Assembly (NCBI GenBank): GCA_002364215.1
Contig: DEXQ01000007.1
Location: forward strand, 1-64,000
Direction of reading: 5' to 3'
Length of the DNA stretch: 64,000 nt
DNA from: Aequorivita sp. UBA3180
GTDB taxonomy: Bacteria > Bacteroidota > Bacteroidia > Flavobacteriales > Flavobacteriaceae
Both the position numbers and the translations under genes were made by a program. Position 1 is the stretch's first letter; each line of letters starts with the position of its first letter. Below are positions 8,251 to 16,851 of the stretch, piece by piece. The notes beneath the pieces were generated by a model, which was given only the letters and a program-made list of their open reading frames with translations, had not been told where the DNA came from and did not search any database.

Positions 8251-8775
8251 ATTGTTAAGAGTTAATGGTTAATTGAATTGCTATTGTTTTTAATCAGCGC
8301 GAGATGGCAGATGTGAATAGTTTTGAAGATTTAAATTGTTGGAAAATGGGGAGGGAGCTTCGGAACGAGGTAAAAGATCTAATTAAAACTTTTCCAGATT
8401 TTGAAAAATATGAATTGGTTTCACAAATGCGAAGATCCTCAAGGTCAGTGACACATAATATTTCAGAAGGATACGGGAGGTTTCATTACAAAGAAAATAT
8501 CCAGTTTTGCAGAACATCGCGAGGTTCTTTGTATGAATTATTGGATCAATTTATAACTTCATTAGATGAGGGTTATATCAATGAGGAAGAATATCAAAAG
8601 TACAAAAAACGAGTGAATGATTGTTTAGCTGTTCTGAATGGTTATATCAATTATCTAAAAAAAGCATCTATCAACGATAACAAATAATATATAAATTATA
8701 TGTGGTCAAAAGCTTTAAATTATTCTCATTTATTGGCAAACCACAATTAACAAATAACAATTAACTTTTAACAAT
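8251..8775. mobile_element. Possible IVS-like element: inverted repeats around an S23 gene
   Basis: The segment between sdhA and sdhB is bounded by an AT-rich inverted repeat. ATTGTTAAGAGTTAATGGTT (8251-8270) matches the reverse complement of the right end (8775 back to 8756) at 18 of 20 positions, and AATTG continues both after a 7-base gap. The left copy starts 5 bases after the sdhA stop, and the right copy ends at the base before the sdhB ATG. In known 23S rRNA intervening sequences an S23 gene sits between inverted ends in the same way. That this is a mobile unit is inference. Confidence 0.45.
8304..8687 (+). CDS. S23-type four-helix-bundle protein
   Basis: A 127-residue all-helical protein of the TIGR02436/S23 family. 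Family hallmarks are seen: FEDLNCWKMGRELRNEV at the start, SQMRRSSRSVTHNISEGYGR in the centre, and a C-terminal helix ending NGYINYLKK. Relatives are encoded within intervening sequences of 23S rRNA in Leptospira and Coxiella, and the Avd protein of diversity-generating retroelements has a similar fold; they form nucleic-acid-binding pentamers. The role here is unknown. It lies inside the sdh operon between sdhA and sdhB in the same direction, without an evident promoter of its own, so it is likely co-transcribed. Confidence 0.9.
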   Translation: MADVNSFEDLNCWKMGRELRNEVKDLIKTFPDFEKYELVSQMRRSSRSVTHNISEGYGRFHYKENIQFCRTSRGSLYELLDQFITSLDEGYINEEEYQKYKKRVNDCLAVLNGYINYLKKASINDNK

Positions 8776-9522
8776 ATGAAGTTAACACTAAAAATCTGGA
8801 GACAGAAAAATAGCCAAACAAAAGGAGAACTAAAAACATATCCCATTGACGGAGTAGAAGGTGACATGTCTTTTTTAGAAATGCTCGACGTACTCAACGA
8901 AGGTTTGATAAACAAAGGTGAAGAACCCGTAGTTTTTGATCACGATTGCCGCGAAGGTATTTGTGGAAGCTGTTCATTGCAAATTAATGGCGAACCGCAC
9001 GGCCCAGATAGATTGGTTACCACCTGTCAATTACATATGCGTATGTTCAACGATGGTGACACTATTGTAATTGAACCATTCCGCGCAAAAGCTTTTCCGG
9101 TAATTAAGGATTTGGTGGTAGATAGAAGTGCTTTCGATAGAATTCAGCAGGCTGGTGGATATATTTCCGTGAATACCTCTGGAAATACAATTGATGCCAA
9201 TACCATTCCCGTAAACAAGCACGACGCCGATGAATCTTTCAATGCTGCAACCTGTATTGGTTGCGGAGCCTGTGTGGCTGCCTGTAAAAACGCTAGTGCG
9301 ATGCTTTTCACTTCTGCTAAAGTGAGTCAGTTTGCACTGCTTCCACAGGGAAGAATAGAGGCAACTGAGCGCGTTTTGAATATGGTTGCGCAAATGGACA
9401 AGGAAGGTTTCGGAAACTGTAGCAATACAGGAGCTTGTGAGATTGAATGCCCAAAAGGTATTTCTTTGGAGAATATAGCCCGTATGAATCGTGAGTATTT
9501 AAGCGCGAGTTTGAAAGGATAA
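8776..9522 (+). CDS. sdhB: Succinate dehydrogenase iron-sulfur subunit
   Basis: A 248-residue subunit that carries electrons from FAD to the membrane anchor. The [2Fe-2S] site is in the N-terminal ferredoxin domain (DCREGICGSCS, then the Cys of TTCQLHM). The C-terminal domain holds CIGCGACVAACKN and CSNTGACEIECPKGI for the [4Fe-4S] and [3Fe-4S] clusters. The length is usual. The ATG at 8776 directly abuts the right inverted repeat of the S23 segment, so translation starts at the base of a possible RNA stem. A terminator follows. Confidence 0.96.
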   Translation: MKLTLKIWRQKNSQTKGELKTYPIDGVEGDMSFLEMLDVLNEGLINKGEEPVVFDHDCREGICGSCSLQINGEPHGPDRLVTTCQLHMRMFNDGDTIVIEPFRAKAFPVIKDLVVDRSAFDRIQQAGGYISVNTSGNTIDANTIPVNKHDADESFNAATCIGCGACVAACKNASAMLFTSAKVSQFALLPQGRIEATERVLNMVAQMDKEGFGNCSNTGACEIECPKGISLENIARMNREYLSASLKG

Positions 9523-9545
9523 ATTTTCTATTTTTTGAAGAATTT

Positions 9546-9571
9546 AAAACCCTGCAATGGCAGGGTTTTTT
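9546..9571 (+). terminator. Rho-independent terminator of the sdh operon
   Basis: A perfect 10-base stem AAAACCCTGC / GCAGGGTTTT with a 4-base AATG loop (9546-9569) continues into a T-run. It lies 23 bases after the sdhB stop. Confidence 0.92.
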
Positions 9572-9664
9572 GTTTTAGAACCGTACTATTTGGGTAGCCA
9601 AGAATGTTTTAAGTAATAAAAATTTCAAAAAAATCATTAACTTATACCATAAAACCAGAAGTTT

Positions 9665-12124
9665 ATGTGTTCAAAATTACTCTTCTTTCCCTTCCTTTTG
9701 ATTTGCGCTAGTATAACTGCCCAAATTCAATTTCAAGACCATGTTATCATTGATGATACCTTTCTGCCAAACGGACCATTTTCGGTACACTCTGCAGATA
9801 TTGACGGCGATGGTGATATGGATTTACTTTCAGCATCTCGTGATGACAATAAAATAGCTTGGTACCAAAACGACGGCTTAGGCAACTTTCAGACCCAACA
9901 AGCTATTTCTACAAATGCTAATTTGGCAATTTCAGTATATGCCGCAGATATCGATGGCGATGGCGATGTTGATGTGCTCTCCGCATCATTCGATGATAAC
10001 AAAATAGCGTGGTATGAAAATACAGACGGACAGGGCACTTTTAGCCCTGAGCAGATAATTTCTACCAATGCGCTTGGCGCAAAAATGGTCTATGCGGCCG
10101 ATCTTGATGGCGATGGTGATGTGGATGTACTCTCAGCATCTAATGATGACGATAAGATTGCGTGGTATAAAAACACGGATGGTTTGGGAAATTTCAGTTC
10201 AGAACACATTATTTCTACAAATACAAATCGGCCAACATCGGTACATGTTGCAGATATTGATGGTGATGGAGATTTGGATGTATTATCCACTTCTTTAATC
10301 GACAATAAAGTTGCCTGGTATGAAAATGTTGATGGACTAGGGAATTTCGGAACTCAGCAAATAATTTCAACTGATTATTGGGGTCTTCACAATGTGTTCG
10401 CAGCAGATTTTGATATGGATGGCGATATGGACATCGTTGTTACCTACTCAGACTCCGTTGTCTTTGTAGAGAATAGAACTATATGGTTTGAAAATACCGA
10501 TGGTCTGGGGTCTTTTATTGCTCACGAAATAGACTATTCCGTTGATGATCGTATATTGCACCATGTTTCTGCAACCGATATTGATGGCGACGGTGATATG
10601 GATGTGCTGTCAACAGGCATTGATAAAGTAATGTGGTATGAAAACACCGATGGACAGGGCAGTTTTGGGCCACGGCAAATAATAAATCCAGATATTGAAA
10701 CTGCAGTTTGGGGCCACGCAACCGATATTGACGGCGATGGCGATTTTGACGTGGTTGTTGCTTCACTCTATGACGACCTTGTTGCGTGGCACGAAAATTT
10801 GGATGGTTTGGGCAGTTTTGGACAGTTTAATAACATTGTTGTTCAAGCCGTTTTTCCTCTTTCCGTATATCCTGCGGATCTTGATGGCGATGGCGATTTG
10901 GATGCAATTTCAGCATCAAGTATTGATAATAAAATTGCGTGGTACGAAAACCTCGATGGGCAGGGAACTTTCGGTATTCAGAACATAATTGTTGTCAACA
11001 TCAATGGTGCGGGATTCGTTAGGGCGGCAGATGTTGATGGTGATGGGGATATGGATGTGCTCTCTACTTCAAGAGATGACTATAATATAGCCTGGCACGA
11101 AAACCTCGATGGGCAAGGAAGCTTCGGGCCGCCACAAGTAATATCCAGCGGTATGGCCATTGGTTTAAGTCTTTGTCCAATAGACATAGACGGCGATGGA
11201 GATATGGATATTGTTTCCTCAACTGGAGGAGATAGCCAAATTGTTTGGCATGAAAATCTGGACGGCCAAGGTAATTTTGGGACACAACAATTAATAACGC
11301 TAAATGCAGATCACCCCTCTTCCATTTATGCTGTTGATGTTGATGGCGATGGCGATAACGACGTGCTAGCTGCTGCCTTGGAAGGTGATATGATTACATG
11401 GTATGAAAACACCGACGGCTTGGGCACTTTTGGACCGCAACAGATAATTTCTGACGAGACCGATTATGCAACGTCGGTATATGCCTCAGACCTAGACGGC
11501 GATGGCGATATGGACGTACTTTCTGCCTCTAGTGCCGATGATAAGGTGGCGTGGTATGAAAATCTGGATGGACAGGGAAATTTTGGCGCCCAAAAAATTA
11601 TATCCACCAATGCCAATTACAATAGAAGTGTTTTTTCTGAAGATGTTGATGGCGATGGCGATATGGACGTACTTTCCATATCCAACGATCCAAATTATAT
11701 AACCTGGTTTGAAAATCTGGACGGGCAGGGTAATTTTGGAGATCAACAAATCGTAACCTCAAATGTGATATATCCAACCTCGGTATATGCGGCCGATATG
11801 GATGGCGATGGCGATATGGATGTATTATCTACTTCCGGCGGAGACGATAAAATTGCTTGGTACGAAAACTTAGGCCCCTTGTCCGTAGCCGAAAATAATC
11901 TGGATGAATTTATTATTTATCCAAATCCAACTTCGGGTGTTTTGAGGATTGGTTCCGCCAAAGAAATTGTGAAATTGGAGATATACAATCAACTGGGCCA
12001 ATTAGTTTTAGAAAATGAGCGTCAAGACACAATAGATGTTTCAAAAATTATTTCAGGTTTATATTTTTTAAAAATATATGATGAGACCAAAAATATTATC
12101 TTAAAAAAAGTAGTCAAGAAATAA
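9665..12124 (+). CDS. FG-GAP/VCBS repeat protein with T9SS sorting domain
   Basis: An 819-residue exported protein: a signal peptide (ending near SITAQ), about 14 repeats of roughly 50 residues, and a T9SS type A tail from about residue 750 (FIIYPNPTSGVLRIG, LGQLVLEN, ISGLYFLKIYDE). Each repeat holds a calcium-loop motif D-x-DGDGD-x-D (for example DIDGDGDMD) followed by IAWYEN-DG-G-F, as in integrin-like FG-GAP propellers. One repeat (DFDMDGDMD) is degenerate. It is likely a calcium-stabilised surface adhesin or polymer-binding protein; the ligand is unknown. The nucleotide sequence is itself repetitive, which makes recombination or assembly collapse possible. Confidence 0.88.
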   Translation: MCSKLLFFPFLLICASITAQIQFQDHVIIDDTFLPNGPFSVHSADIDGDGDMDLLSASRDDNKIAWYQNDGLGNFQTQQAISTNANLAISVYAADIDGDGDVDVLSASFDDNKIAWYENTDGQGTFSPEQIISTNALGAKMVYAADLDGDGDVDVLSASNDDDKIAWYKNTDGLGNFSSEHIISTNTNRPTSVHVADIDGDGDLDVLSTSLIDNKVAWYENVDGLGNFGTQQIISTDYWGLHNVFAADFDMDGDMDIVVTYSDSVVFVENRTIWFENTDGLGSFIAHEIDYSVDDRILHHVSATDIDGDGDMDVLSTGIDKVMWYENTDGQGSFGPRQIINPDIETAVWGHATDIDGDGDFDVVVASLYDDLVAWHENLDGLGSFGQFNNIVVQAVFPLSVYPADLDGDGDLDAISASSIDNKIAWYENLDGQGTFGIQNIIVVNINGAGFVRAADVDGDGDMDVLSTSRDDYNIAWHENLDGQGSFGPPQVISSGMAIGLSLCPIDIDGDGDMDIVSSTGGDSQIVWHENLDGQGNFGTQQLITLNADHPSSIYAVDVDGDGDNDVLAAALEGDMITWYENTDGLGTFGPQQIISDETDYATSVYASDLDGDGDMDVLSASSADDKVAWYENLDGQGNFGAQKIISTNANYNRSVFSEDVDGDGDMDVLSISNDPNYITWFENLDGQGNFGDQQIVTSNVIYPTSVYAADMDGDGDMDVLSTSGGDDKIAWYENLGPLSVAENNLDEFIIYPNPTSGVLRIGSAKEIVKLEIYNQLGQLVLENERQDTIDVSKIISGLYFLKIYDETKNIILKKVVKK

Positions 12125-12163
12125 TATTTATCAATAAGTTTTCGCCAATCATCCTTTCATTTT

Positions 12164-14407
12164 TCAGCTAACCGAGAACTTTTCAGAACTATAAACTGAA
12201 TCCTCTTCTTGAGACAAATTTTTAAGAATTATTTTCAAAAATTTGTCCGTATCGTAAGGCTTAACAATAATATCATTCATCCCCGAAGCCTCAATTTTAT
12301 TTCTCATCTCTTCAACTTCAATAGCGGTCAAGGCAACAATCGGAGTTGAAGTGTCAAATTTTCGTATTTCTTTTGTGGTCTCAATCCCATCTTTGCCGGG
12401 CATATTTATATCCATCAGCACGAGGTCAAAAGTTTCCTTTTGTAATTTTTCTATGGCAATATCGCCGTTTTCGGCAATGCCACAAATCATACCGTGATTC
12501 TCCAAAATTTTCTTGGTAACAATTTGGTTTATACGGTTGTCGTCTACCACAAGTATTTTTTTATCATTCAAAATATTGTTATCGCCCAATATTTTATCTT
12601 TAAGAAGATGCTTTAAAATTTCAAATTTCAGCGTAAAACTAAAAGTTGATCCTTTTCCAGGCTCGCTTTGAAGGTTGATGGAAGAATTTGATGCTTCAAG
12701 CAGCTTTTTAACAATGGTTAGGCCAAGCCCGGTGCCCTGTATTTTAAAATCTTCGGAATCTACTTGCTGAAATTCTTCAAATATTGCTTTCTGTTTTTCT
12801 TTTGGAATACCAATTCCATTATCTTGTATACTAAAGTAAATAGTTACTTCGCTTTCAGAAATAAATTCTTCTCTGGCCGAAATATAAATATTTCCATTGG
12901 TTGTAAATTTAATGGCATTACCCACTAAATTCATAAGAATTTGTGATAGACGCACCCGGTCCCCAATGATAGTATTTGGAATGTTTTCTGATATTTCTAC
13001 GTGTAATTGGTTTTTATTCTGCACCAGGGCATACTGAAATGATGAGACTATGGATTGGGCCAATTCCCTTAAATCAAAAGGAACTCTTACTTCTTCAAGG
13101 GTGTTGGATTCCAACTTGCTTATTTGAAGTACATCATTAATAAGCGCTAACAGATAGTCTGCGGAAAACTTTAGGTTTTTTAAATCTGCTTGATGGTTTT
13201 TTAGGGACTCATCTTCCAAGAGTACAGAACTTAAACCAATAACGCCATATAACGGAGTACGCAATTCATGACTAACCGTGGAAAAGAATTTGCTCTTTGC
13301 CAAGGCCAGTTTTTCAGATTTCTCTTTTGCTTTTAGATATTGTTGGTTCTTCTCTTTTAGGGTGAGGGTAAGTTTTTTTCTCCCCCTGTGCGAAATGTAA
13401 AGAATTACCAAAAAGATTCCCATCAATATGGCTGCGCTGATAAAAAAGGAGAGCAAAATATTATTCAACAACCCTTTTTCAGAAAGTAACTTTTTTTCCA
13501 GTTCTGCTTGGTGGGCCTGTTTTTTATATTCATTTACACTAAATTGGGCCGCAGCATTCTGAATGGCCATCAGTTTTTCTTTTTCAAACTGGATTTGTGT
13601 AAGGCTATCAAACTTTTTTCGGATTAAAAAAGCCTGTTTAAAATCTCCTGTTTCATATAGAGCGGAACTGTATTCCTTATATGCTTCAATTAAAATATCA
13701 TCAATATAATTTCCTGCCTCTGCAAATGCAATTGCCTTTTTGAAATTTTCAATGGCATCTCTGGGTTTGTTTGAAGCAAGTTTCAGCTTGCCCTGAAGCA
13801 AATTCATTTCGGTAGTTAAACCTTTAAACGCCATAGCTTCTATTCCTTCTTCAGCTTTTGTGAAATAAAGCTGTGCCTTTTGCATATCGCCTTTGTTAAG
13901 GTATGATTCAGATAAGTTGTAATAGGCCATCGATGCTTCTAATGTATCTTTTCTCTTTAATGAAAGAGGAAGTGCTTTTTTGAGAAAAGGAAGTGCAGAA
14001 TCATACTTTTTTTCTGTGAGGTACAGTGCGCCAATAAGATTATAGGCTCGCGCTATTTTAAATTCATCTTTTGATTGTTCGGCATATTCCAAATAAGCAT
14101 CAGCATAATCGTGGGCATTCTTAAAATCTTTTAAATATATAAATGCTGCTCCCATCATATAGCGCGAATAGAATGCAGCCTCAGTGTCACCAATATGTTC
14201 GGCAAATCTGATATTATCAATAGAGGTTAATATTACGGAATCATATTTTCCTTCAAACAGGCTCCTATCTGTTCTATCTTGCATTAATTTGAGAGAGTCC
14301 TTAAGGTCTTCTAGGCCATATGCTTTTTGGGAAGATAAAGTATCTTTGCTATTTTGCGCAAATCCGATAAAGGAAATTAAAAATATGGTGAGGCGTAAAT
14401 AATTCAA
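12164..14407 (-). CDS. TPR-sensing hybrid histidine kinase
   Basis: A 747-residue hybrid sensor kinase. In order: signal peptide (1-17), TPR-like helical repeats (about 50-290), a coiled linker, one transmembrane helix (about 315-340), HisKA with the phosphorylated His380 in STVSHELRTPLYG, an HATPase domain with N-box NLVGNAIKF and G-boxes DNGIGIP and GTGLGL, and a C-terminal receiver with Asp622/623, phospho-acceptor Asp666 and Lys716. The TPRs would lie in the periplasm. No partner regulator is adjacent, and no HPt domain is fused. The start is TTG, as an in-frame stop lies just upstream and no ATG precedes the signal peptide. Confidence 0.9.
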   Translation of the reverse strand: MNYLRLTIFLISFIGFAQNSKDTLSSQKAYGLEDLKDSLKLMQDRTDRSLFEGKYDSVILTSIDNIRFAEHIGDTEAAFYSRYMMGAAFIYLKDFKNAHDYADAYLEYAEQSKDEFKIARAYNLIGALYLTEKKYDSALPFLKKALPLSLKRKDTLEASMAYYNLSESYLNKGDMQKAQLYFTKAEEGIEAMAFKGLTTEMNLLQGKLKLASNKPRDAIENFKKAIAFAEAGNYIDDILIEAYKEYSSALYETGDFKQAFLIRKKFDSLTQIQFEKEKLMAIQNAAAQFSVNEYKKQAHQAELEKKLLSEKGLLNNILLSFFISAAILMGIFLVILYISHRGRKKLTLTLKEKNQQYLKAKEKSEKLALAKSKFFSTVSHELRTPLYGVIGLSSVLLEDESLKNHQADLKNLKFSADYLLALINDVLQISKLESNTLEEVRVPFDLRELAQSIVSSFQYALVQNKNQLHVEISENIPNTIIGDRVRLSQILMNLVGNAIKFTTNGNIYISAREEFISESEVTIYFSIQDNGIGIPKEKQKAIFEEFQQVDSEDFKIQGTGLGLTIVKKLLEASNSSINLQSEPGKGSTFSFTLKFEILKHLLKDKILGDNNILNDKKILVVDDNRINQIVTKKILENHGMICGIAENGDIAIEKLQKETFDLVLMDINMPGKDGIETTKEIRKFDTSTPIVALTAIEVEEMRNKIEASGMNDIIVKPYDTDKFLKIILKNLSQEEDSVYSSEKFSVS

Positions 14408-14584
14408 AGTTCAGAAAAGTTGAAAATGGATTTTTAAGAGTACTAAAATAACATATAATAATGAAATTCAACTATTAAAACGTTGTGTAGGATTCGAAAA
14501 AAGCTGAAACTCTTCAAACACGGTAATGATTAAATTCTTGCTTACATTCAACAGTAAAGCATATAGAATCTCGCAACAAAAAAT

Positions 14585-14592
14585 TATCTTTA
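14585..14592 (+). promoter_or_regulatory. Likely -7 box of the DUF1028 gene
   Basis: TATCTTTA matches TAnnTTTG at all but the last base and lies 18 bases before the ATG at 14610. A more upstream ATG (14526) would lie before it. The rest of the 202-base divergent gap 14408-14609 shows nothing else. Confidence 0.35.
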
Positions 14593-14609
14593 GACAAAAC
14601 CGGAAAATC

Positions 14610-15590
14610 ATGAAACAGATATTTTTAATACTTAGTTTTTTTTCAACTTTTATAACTATTGCTCAAAACAATAAGCCAAATGATCCGCTAGCACATACTT
14701 TTTCAATAGTAGCCAGGGATGCCAAAACCGGTGAAATGGCTGTAGCTGTGCAAAGCCATTGGTTTAGCGTAGGTACTGGTGTTTCTTGGGGCGAAGCAGG
14801 CGTAGGTGTTGTTGCCACGCAATCGTTTACTAACAGATCTTTTGGAATTCACGGCTTGGATTTGCTGAAAAAAGGAAAATCTCCTCAAGAGGTTTTGGAC
14901 ATTTTGTTGAGTGATGATGAAGGAAGGGATTTTCGGCAGGTTGCAATTTTAGATAAACAAGGGAGGGTTGCAACACACACTGGAAAAAGCTGTATTGATT
15001 ATGCAGGCCACGCCAATGGCAAGGATTTTTCGGTCCAGGCTAATATGATGCTGAATGATAAAGTAGTCCCCGCAATGGAAAAAGCTTGGATTGAGAATAG
15101 TGAAATGCCTTTGGCCGAAAGAATGGTCGCAGTGCTGCAGGCTGCGCAAGAGACAGGCGGCGACATTCGCGGAAAACAATCGGTGGCATTGGTGGTCTTT
15201 GCTGGGGAAGCCTCTAAAGAACCCTGGAATGATAAATTAATTGATTTAAGAGTTGATGATTCTGAAAACCCAATAAAAGAAATTGACAGGCTTTTAAAAG
15301 TGTTTAGGGCTTATGAATATATGAACGAAGGCGATTTATATGTAGAAAAGAATGAAATGAAAAACGCCATGGAGGCCTATAATGCGGCTATGGAAATGTT
15401 TCCGGATAATTTGGAAATGCAATACTGGACCGCCATCACTCTGGCGAACGATAAACAAATGGAGAAAGCTTCGGAAATGCTGCAAAAAATATACGCCAAG
15501 GATGAAAACTGGCGGGAACTTACCCGAAGACTGCCTAAGGTGGGCTTACTTAATGTTTCCGAAGAAAATTTAAAATTACTGCTTAGATAG
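14610..15590 (+). CDS. DUF1028 (Ntn-hydrolase-like) exported protein
   Basis: A 326-residue protein with a signal peptide (MKQIFLILSFFSTFITIAQ), then a DUF1028 domain (about 30-240) with the family features HTFSIVARDAKTGEMAVAVQS, ATQSFTN and GKSCIDYAGH, and a TPR-like C-terminal part (about 255-320). DUF1028 proteins have an Ntn-hydrolase-like fold; no substrate is established. An upstream in-frame ATG at 14526 would add 28 residues before the signal peptide, so 14610 is preferred. Single gene, ended by a bidirectional terminator shared with rpmA. Confidence 0.85.
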   Translation: MKQIFLILSFFSTFITIAQNNKPNDPLAHTFSIVARDAKTGEMAVAVQSHWFSVGTGVSWGEAGVGVVATQSFTNRSFGIHGLDLLKKGKSPQEVLDILLSDDEGRDFRQVAILDKQGRVATHTGKSCIDYAGHANGKDFSVQANMMLNDKVVPAMEKAWIENSEMPLAERMVAVLQAAQETGGDIRGKQSVALVVFAGEASKEPWNDKLIDLRVDDSENPIKEIDRLLKVFRAYEYMNEGDLYVEKNEMKNAMEAYNAAMEMFPDNLEMQYWTAITLANDKQMEKASEMLQKIYAKDENWRELTRRLPKVGLLNVSEENLKLLLR

Positions 15591-15612
15591 TTTTAAAATT
15601 TTAAATAGGAAT

Positions 15613-15646
15613 AAAAAAACCTTCACAGTAGTGTGAAGGTTTTTTT
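15613..15646. terminator. Bidirectional terminator
   Basis: A perfect 15-base stem with core CCTTCACA and a 4-base GTAG loop is flanked by A7 and T7 (15613-15646). It can serve the DUF1028 gene on the plus strand and rpmA on the minus strand. Confidence 0.92.
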
Positions 15647-15666
15647 ATTAATAAACAAGATTGTTA

Positions 15667-15930
15667 CTATGCCTCAGCGTTTGGAACGATTGAAACGTAG
15701 CTCTTGTTATCTTTCTTTTTGGTAAATTTTACAACACCATCCACTTGTGCGTGAAGGGTATGGTCTTTACCACCGTATACGTTTTCACCTGGGTGATGCG
15801 TATAACCTCTTTGTCTTACAATGATATTTCCAGCAATGGCGGCCTGCCCTCCGAAAATCTTAACGCCAAGACGTTTCGATTCTGATTCGCGACCGTTTTT
15901 GGAACTACCAACTCCTTTTTTGTGAGCCAT
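15667..15930 (-). CDS. rpmA: 50S ribosomal protein L27
   Basis: An 87-residue ribosomal protein L27, with the conserved start MAHKKGVGSSKNGRES, then GGQAAIAGNIIVRQRG and HPGENVYGGKDHTL. Its N-terminus reaches the peptidyl transferase centre. There is no N-terminal extension to cleave, unlike in Firmicutes. It follows rplU by 35 bases in one operon and ends at the bidirectional terminator. Confidence 0.98.
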   Translation of the reverse strand: MAHKKGVGSSKNGRESESKRLGVKIFGGQAAIAGNIIVRQRGYTHHPGENVYGGKDHTLHAQVDGVVKFTKKKDNKSYVSIVPNAEA

Positions 15931-15965
15931 TTTGTTTCGGTTTTAAATATTATACTTTAGCAGGA

Positions 15966-16670
15966 TTATTTTTCAATCCCACCGTCTAATTTGTCTTGTA
16001 ATTCTTTAAGCTCATCCCACTTACCGTCAGCTGCCAATTTTGCTTGTTTTGGCCAAGTGTCGGTAACTAAGTGTGCTAAATTTGAACTCGCTTCAGAAAG
16101 AATAGTTGCGATAGCTTCTGGTTTTGCTTTTGCAACTTTTGCAAAAGTGTCCAGTCCAGCGGCAACCATAGCCTCTGCGGCTTTTGGTCCAACGCCTTCA
16201 ATCTTTTTAAGATCGTCTGCTTTAGCTGCTTTTTTAGGAGCTGCTTTTTTAGCGGGTGCTTTAGTTTCAGCTTTTGCTTTAGGGGCAGCAGCCTTAGCTT
16301 TAGTTTCTTTTTTTGGTTCAGCTTTTTTAGCTTCTTCCTTTTTGGCAGGTGTAGCTCCTGAAGCTACAATGCTCTCGATTACGATTTCAGAAAGATACTG
16401 ACGGTGCCCGTTCTTCTTACGGAAACCTTTTCTTCTTTTCTTTTTAAATACAATAACCTTGTCACCTTTAAGGTGCTTTACGACTTTGGCTCCTATTTGA
16501 GCGCCGTTTATAGCCGGGGCGCCAATGGTAATATTGTCTCCGTCACCAATAAGAAGTACATTGTCAAAAGACACTTTTTTTCCTTCTTCTACTGGCAAAC
16601 GATTAACAAAAACCTTTTGGTCTTTCGCAACTTTTACTTGCTGCCCTGCTATCTCTACAATTGCGTACAT
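15966..16670 (-). CDS. rplU: 50S ribosomal protein L21 with C-terminal HhH extension
   Basis: A 234-residue protein, more than twice the usual L21 length of about 103. Residues 1-104 are a normal L21 (MYAIVEIAGQQVKVAKDQKV, GFRKKNGHRQ). Residues 105-150 are a Lys/Ala/Pro-rich linker. Residues 150-234 carry a helix-hairpin-helix-like motif (LKKIEGVGPKAAEAMVAAGL) and a charged helical tail. Extended L21 proteins occur in Flavobacteriia; the role of the extra domain, perhaps RNA or DNA contact, is not known to me. It is first in the operon with rpmA and has a strong promoter. Confidence 0.95.
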   Translation of the reverse strand: MYAIVEIAGQQVKVAKDQKVFVNRLPVEEGKKVSFDNVLLIGDGDNITIGAPAINGAQIGAKVVKHLKGDKVIVFKKKRRKGFRKKNGHRQYLSEIVIESIVASGATPAKKEEAKKAEPKKETKAKAAAPKAKAETKAPAKKAAPKKAAKADDLKKIEGVGPKAAEAMVAAGLDTFAKVAKAKPEAIATILSEASSNLAHLVTDTWPKQAKLAADGKWDELKELQDKLDGGIEK

Positions 16671-16729
16671 AGCGAATCGTTTATAAATTAGTTAAACAAA
16701 ATGCTTCTACCATCCAGTAAAAGCGGGTG

Positions 16730-16760
16730 CAAATATAATTTTTAAAATGCAAACGGCAAA
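16730..16760 (-). promoter_or_regulatory. Promoter of rplU-rpmA
   Basis: On the minus strand, a perfect TATATTTG -7 box (16730-16737) lies 19 bases downstream of TTTG (16757-16760). The predicted leader before the rplU ATG is about 55 bases; no L21 autoregulatory fold could be recognised. Confidence 0.65.
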
Positions 16761-16851
16761 GTGTTTTTTATTTAATCTTTTCAGAACCAATTATCCAAGT
16801 AGTCTGAATTTTTAAAGGGGTGATACCTATTAATTTTGAAGTTTGAAAATT

